Positions 5,645-7,511 of a stretch of 7,511 nt of DNA are shown here, piece by piece. Position 1 is the stretch's first letter; each line of letters begins with the position of its first letter. Position numbers and translations under genes: made by a program. This DNA comes from Sphingomonadaceae bacterium (GTDB lineage: Bacteria > Pseudomonadota > Alphaproteobacteria > Sphingomonadales > Sphingomonadaceae): assembly GCA_013821585.1 (NCBI GenBank), contig JACDGO010000095.1:1-7511 (forward strand), read 5' to 3'. The notes under the pieces were generated by a model. The model did no database searches and was not told the origin of the DNA. It worked only from the letters and a program-made list of their open reading frames with translations.

Positions 5645-6544
5645 ATGCGCAACCTGCCGCCTCTCGCTGCCGTCCGGGTGTTCGAGGCGGCGGCGCGTCA
5701 CGAGAACTTCACCGCCGCCGCGATCGAACTCGGCATGACACAGGCCGCGGTCAGCTATCAGGTCAAGCTGCTCGAGGAGCGGCTCGGACTGCCGCTGTTC
5801 CGGCGCGAGAAGAAGCGCGTGACGCTGACCGACGCGGGGCGGCGCGCGGCAGTGCAACTGTCGCGCGCGTTCGATGCGATCGACGCGAGCTTCGCCGCGC
5901 TGCGCGCCGAGGATTCGGCGATGCTAACGATCTCGACCTCGCAGACCTTCGCGAACACCTGGTTCGCGTGGCGGCTCGGCGGCTTTCAGATGCTCCACCC
6001 GGACATGGCGGTGCGCCTCCTCGTCGGCGACGCGCTGACCGACTTCGCGCGCGAGGACGTCGATGTCGCGGTCAGGAGCGGGCGCGGGCCGTGGCCTGGG
6101 CTGATCGCCGACGTTCTGTTCCACGTCGACTTTACACCGATGTGCAGCCCGGATTTCCTCGCGCGCCACGGCGGGGCGCTGGAGCCCGCCGATTTGCTGC
6201 GCCTCCCGCTGATCAGCCCGCAGGACGTGTGGTGGCCGCACTGGCTGCGCGAAGCGGGCGTCGATGCGCCGGACGTTTCGGACCGCCCCGGCATCCGTCT
6301 CGATTCGCAGGCGCACGAAGGGAATGCCGCGATGGGCGGGCAGGGGATCGCGATGCTCACGCCCTTCTTCTGGCGCAACGACCTCGCCGAAGGGCGGCTG
6401 GTGCGGCCGTTCGAGTTGGTTTGCTCGCGCGGCTTCGCTTACTGGCTGGTCGTCCCCGAGCACCGTCGCGCGGTGCCCAAGATCAAGCGCTTCCGCGACT
6501 GGCTGCGCGCCGAGATTGCGCGCGATCTAGGCGGCGACGCCTGA
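5645..6544 (+). CDS. LysR-family transcriptional regulator, GcvA-like
   Basis: The 299-residue protein has the full length of a LysR-type regulator. Residues 4-64 form the winged helix-turn-helix: LPPLAAVRVFEAAARHENFTAAAIELGMTQ leads into AAVSYQVKLLEERLG and the wing FRREKKRVTLTDAG. The LPPL..VR.FEAAARH opening and TQAAVS are typical of the GcvA/AmpR branch. Residues from about 90 form the periplasmic-binding-protein-like effector domain (ISTSQTFANTWFAWRL, then VDVAVRSGRGPWPG). ATG 5645 fits the family start, though the ribosome site is weak. It is divergent from the small ORF and converges on the glycosyltransferase, overlapping it by 18 bp. The effector and target genes cannot be told from sequence; a glycine-cleavage role should not be assumed from the GcvA likeness. 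Confidence 0.93.
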   Translation: MRNLPPLAAVRVFEAAARHENFTAAAIELGMTQAAVSYQVKLLEERLGLPLFRREKKRVTLTDAGRRAAVQLSRAFDAIDASFAALRAEDSAMLTISTSQTFANTWFAWRLGGFQMLHPDMAVRLLVGDALTDFAREDVDVAVRSGRGPWPGLIADVLFHVDFTPMCSPDFLARHGGALEPADLLRLPLISPQDVWWPHWLREAGVDAPDVSDRPGIRLDSQAHEGNAAMGGQGIAMLTPFFWRNDLAEGRLVRPFELVCSRGFAYWLVVPEHRRAVPKIKRFRDWLRAEIARDLGGDA

Positions 6545-7511
6545 ATCGGCCGAGCGGTCGTGCTCCTCGGCGTCGAGGCGTGCGAGGATGCCGCCGCGGC
6601 TCGTCGTGCCCCACACCTGCCGCCGCGTCAGGAACACCCACCAGCCCCACGCCGCGCCCGCGTGACGCAGAAGCTGAAAGCTGACCGGCTCGACCAGCGC
6701 CGCGAGCAACGCGCCGCCCGCGCTGAAGCCCTTCGTCTCGCCGGTCCAGTGGCGGTAGAGGCGCAGCGACCAGAGGAGATAGGCGAGGTCGCTGACGACC
6801 TTGGCGACCATCGCGATAATCACTGGCCGCGCGATCTTGAGATTGCCCGTGACGAGGAAGGCGACGAGCAAAGCGAACGCGGCGAGGCCATAGAGCGGCT
6901 GAACCGTGTCGAGCGCCTTGACCGGCAACATCGCGGTGCCGAGCGGCCCGTAGCGGCGGTTGCCGATCATGTCGCGATTCCAGAACTGCGTCTGAAGAAA
7001 GCCCGCGAACCACCTCCGCCGCTGGCGCAGGAAGGGCATAAGTCCTGCGGGGGCATCGGTGCTCGCGCGCGCCACGCCGATCACGCGCACGCGCCAGCCG
7101 AGACCGCGGTCGGTGGAGAAGCGATGCAGACGGTGCATCACCTCATAGTCTTCGACCAGACACTCGGGATCGAACCCGCCGACCGCGACCAGCGCTGCGC
7201 GCCGGAAGCCCGCGAACGCGCCCGAGACGAGCAGCAGGCTGTTCGTCTCCATCCACGCATAGCGCGACAGGAAGTTGCGGATATATTCGTAGGTCTGGAA
7301 CCACTGGAACAGCCGCCCGCACCATCCGGACCCGCAGATCGGATGCAGCACGCCCGTCGCGGCGGCGAGTTCGGGCTCGGCGTCGAAAGCGCCGCGCATC
7401 GCCGCGAGCGCGCCCGGTTCGAGCAACGTGTCGGCATCGACGGTCAGGATCACCTCGGCGTCGATCAGCGTGATCGCGGCGTTGAGCGCGCGCGCCTTGC
7501 CGCCGCGCGCC
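6527..7511 (-). CDS. Family 2 membrane glycosyltransferase (N-terminus outside window)
   Basis: The frame stays open to the window edge, so the N-terminus is missing; the visible 327 residues begin within the GT-A domain at ARGGKARALNAAI, where GT2 enzymes bind the nucleotide sugar. The motifs of processive GT2 synthases (cellulose, PgaC and NodC type) are present in order: DADT at 25-28 of the fragment, GAF..FRRAAL, VED at 119-121 where the catalytic Asp is expected, and QRRRW at 163-167, fitting QxxRW. Hydrophobic segments follow (LYGLAAFALLVAFLVTG, then PVIIAMVAKVVSDLAYLLW), then an amphipathic C-terminal region. It probably sits in the inner membrane and polymerises or transfers a sugar for an envelope polysaccharide; the sugar is unknown. 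The GTG at 7453 is internal, not the start. The TAG stop lies inside the end of the LysR gene. Confidence 0.88.
   Translation of the reverse strand, partial: ARGGKARALNAAITLIDAEVILTVDADTLLEPGALAAMRGAFDAEPELAAATGVLHPICGSGWCGRLFQWFQTYEYIRNFLSRYAWMETNSLLLVSGAFAGFRRAALVAVGGFDPECLVEDYEVMHRLHRFSTDRGLGWRVRVIGVARASTDAPAGLMPFLRQRRRWFAGFLQTQFWNRDMIGNRRYGPLGTAMLPVKALDTVQPLYGLAAFALLVAFLVTGNLKIARPVIIAMVAKVVSDLAYLLWSLRLYRHWTGETKGFSAGGALLAALVEPVSFQLLRHAGAAWGWWVFLTRRQVWGTTSRGGILARLDAEEHDRSADSGVAA

Noticed and set aside
5539..6684. Plus-strand frame of 381 codons overlapping the LysR gene
   Set aside because: Out of frame with a full LysR protein and very Arg-rich; it runs past the LysR stop into the antisense of the glycosyltransferase.

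Overview
The window is about 7.5 kb of GC-rich chromosome. GC was hand-counted at 65% for bases 4681-4740 and 48% for bases 2701-2760. PurC/PurS/PurQ of alphaproteobacterial type, a GcvA-like LysR regulator, a Slam/TbpB-like lipoprotein pair and several GTG starts together suggest an alphaproteobacterium, most likely of the order Sphingomonadales. That placement is inferred from protein character, not from a search.

The minus strand carries a long codirectional run, in transcription order: a 56-residue small protein (5540-5370), purC (5280-4501), a diacylglycerol-kinase-like lipid kinase (4504-3608), a TbpB-like lipoprotein (3519-2314), a Slam-family outer-membrane translocon (2312-963), purS (924-697) and purQ (700-35). 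Junctions are tight: purC/lipid kinase and purS/purQ overlap in a GTGA tetranucleotide, and the lipoprotein stop is separated from the Slam GTG start by one base. The only sizeable internal gaps are about 89 nt before purC and 88 nt before the lipoprotein. The second gap carries a CtrA-like site and a small leader hairpin.

On the right, a LysR-type regulator (5645-6544, plus strand) is divergent from the small protein across 104 nt. It runs tail-to-tail, with an 18-bp overlap, into a family 2 membrane glycosyltransferase (minus strand, 6527 to the window edge) whose N-terminus lies outside the window.

Functionally there are three themes. PurC makes SAICAR, and PurS and PurQ are the small and glutaminase subunits of FGAM synthase, whose large subunit PurL is not in the window. 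Embedded between purC and purS is a two-gene surface-lipoprotein export module (type XI secretion, Slam plus its likely substrate). Lipid kinase and glycosyltransferase genes add envelope functions. The most interesting feature is the predicted Slam/substrate pair sitting inside a purine gene cluster, with no TonB-dependent receptor visible. No RNA genes, insertion sequences, CRISPR arrays or attachment sites were seen.
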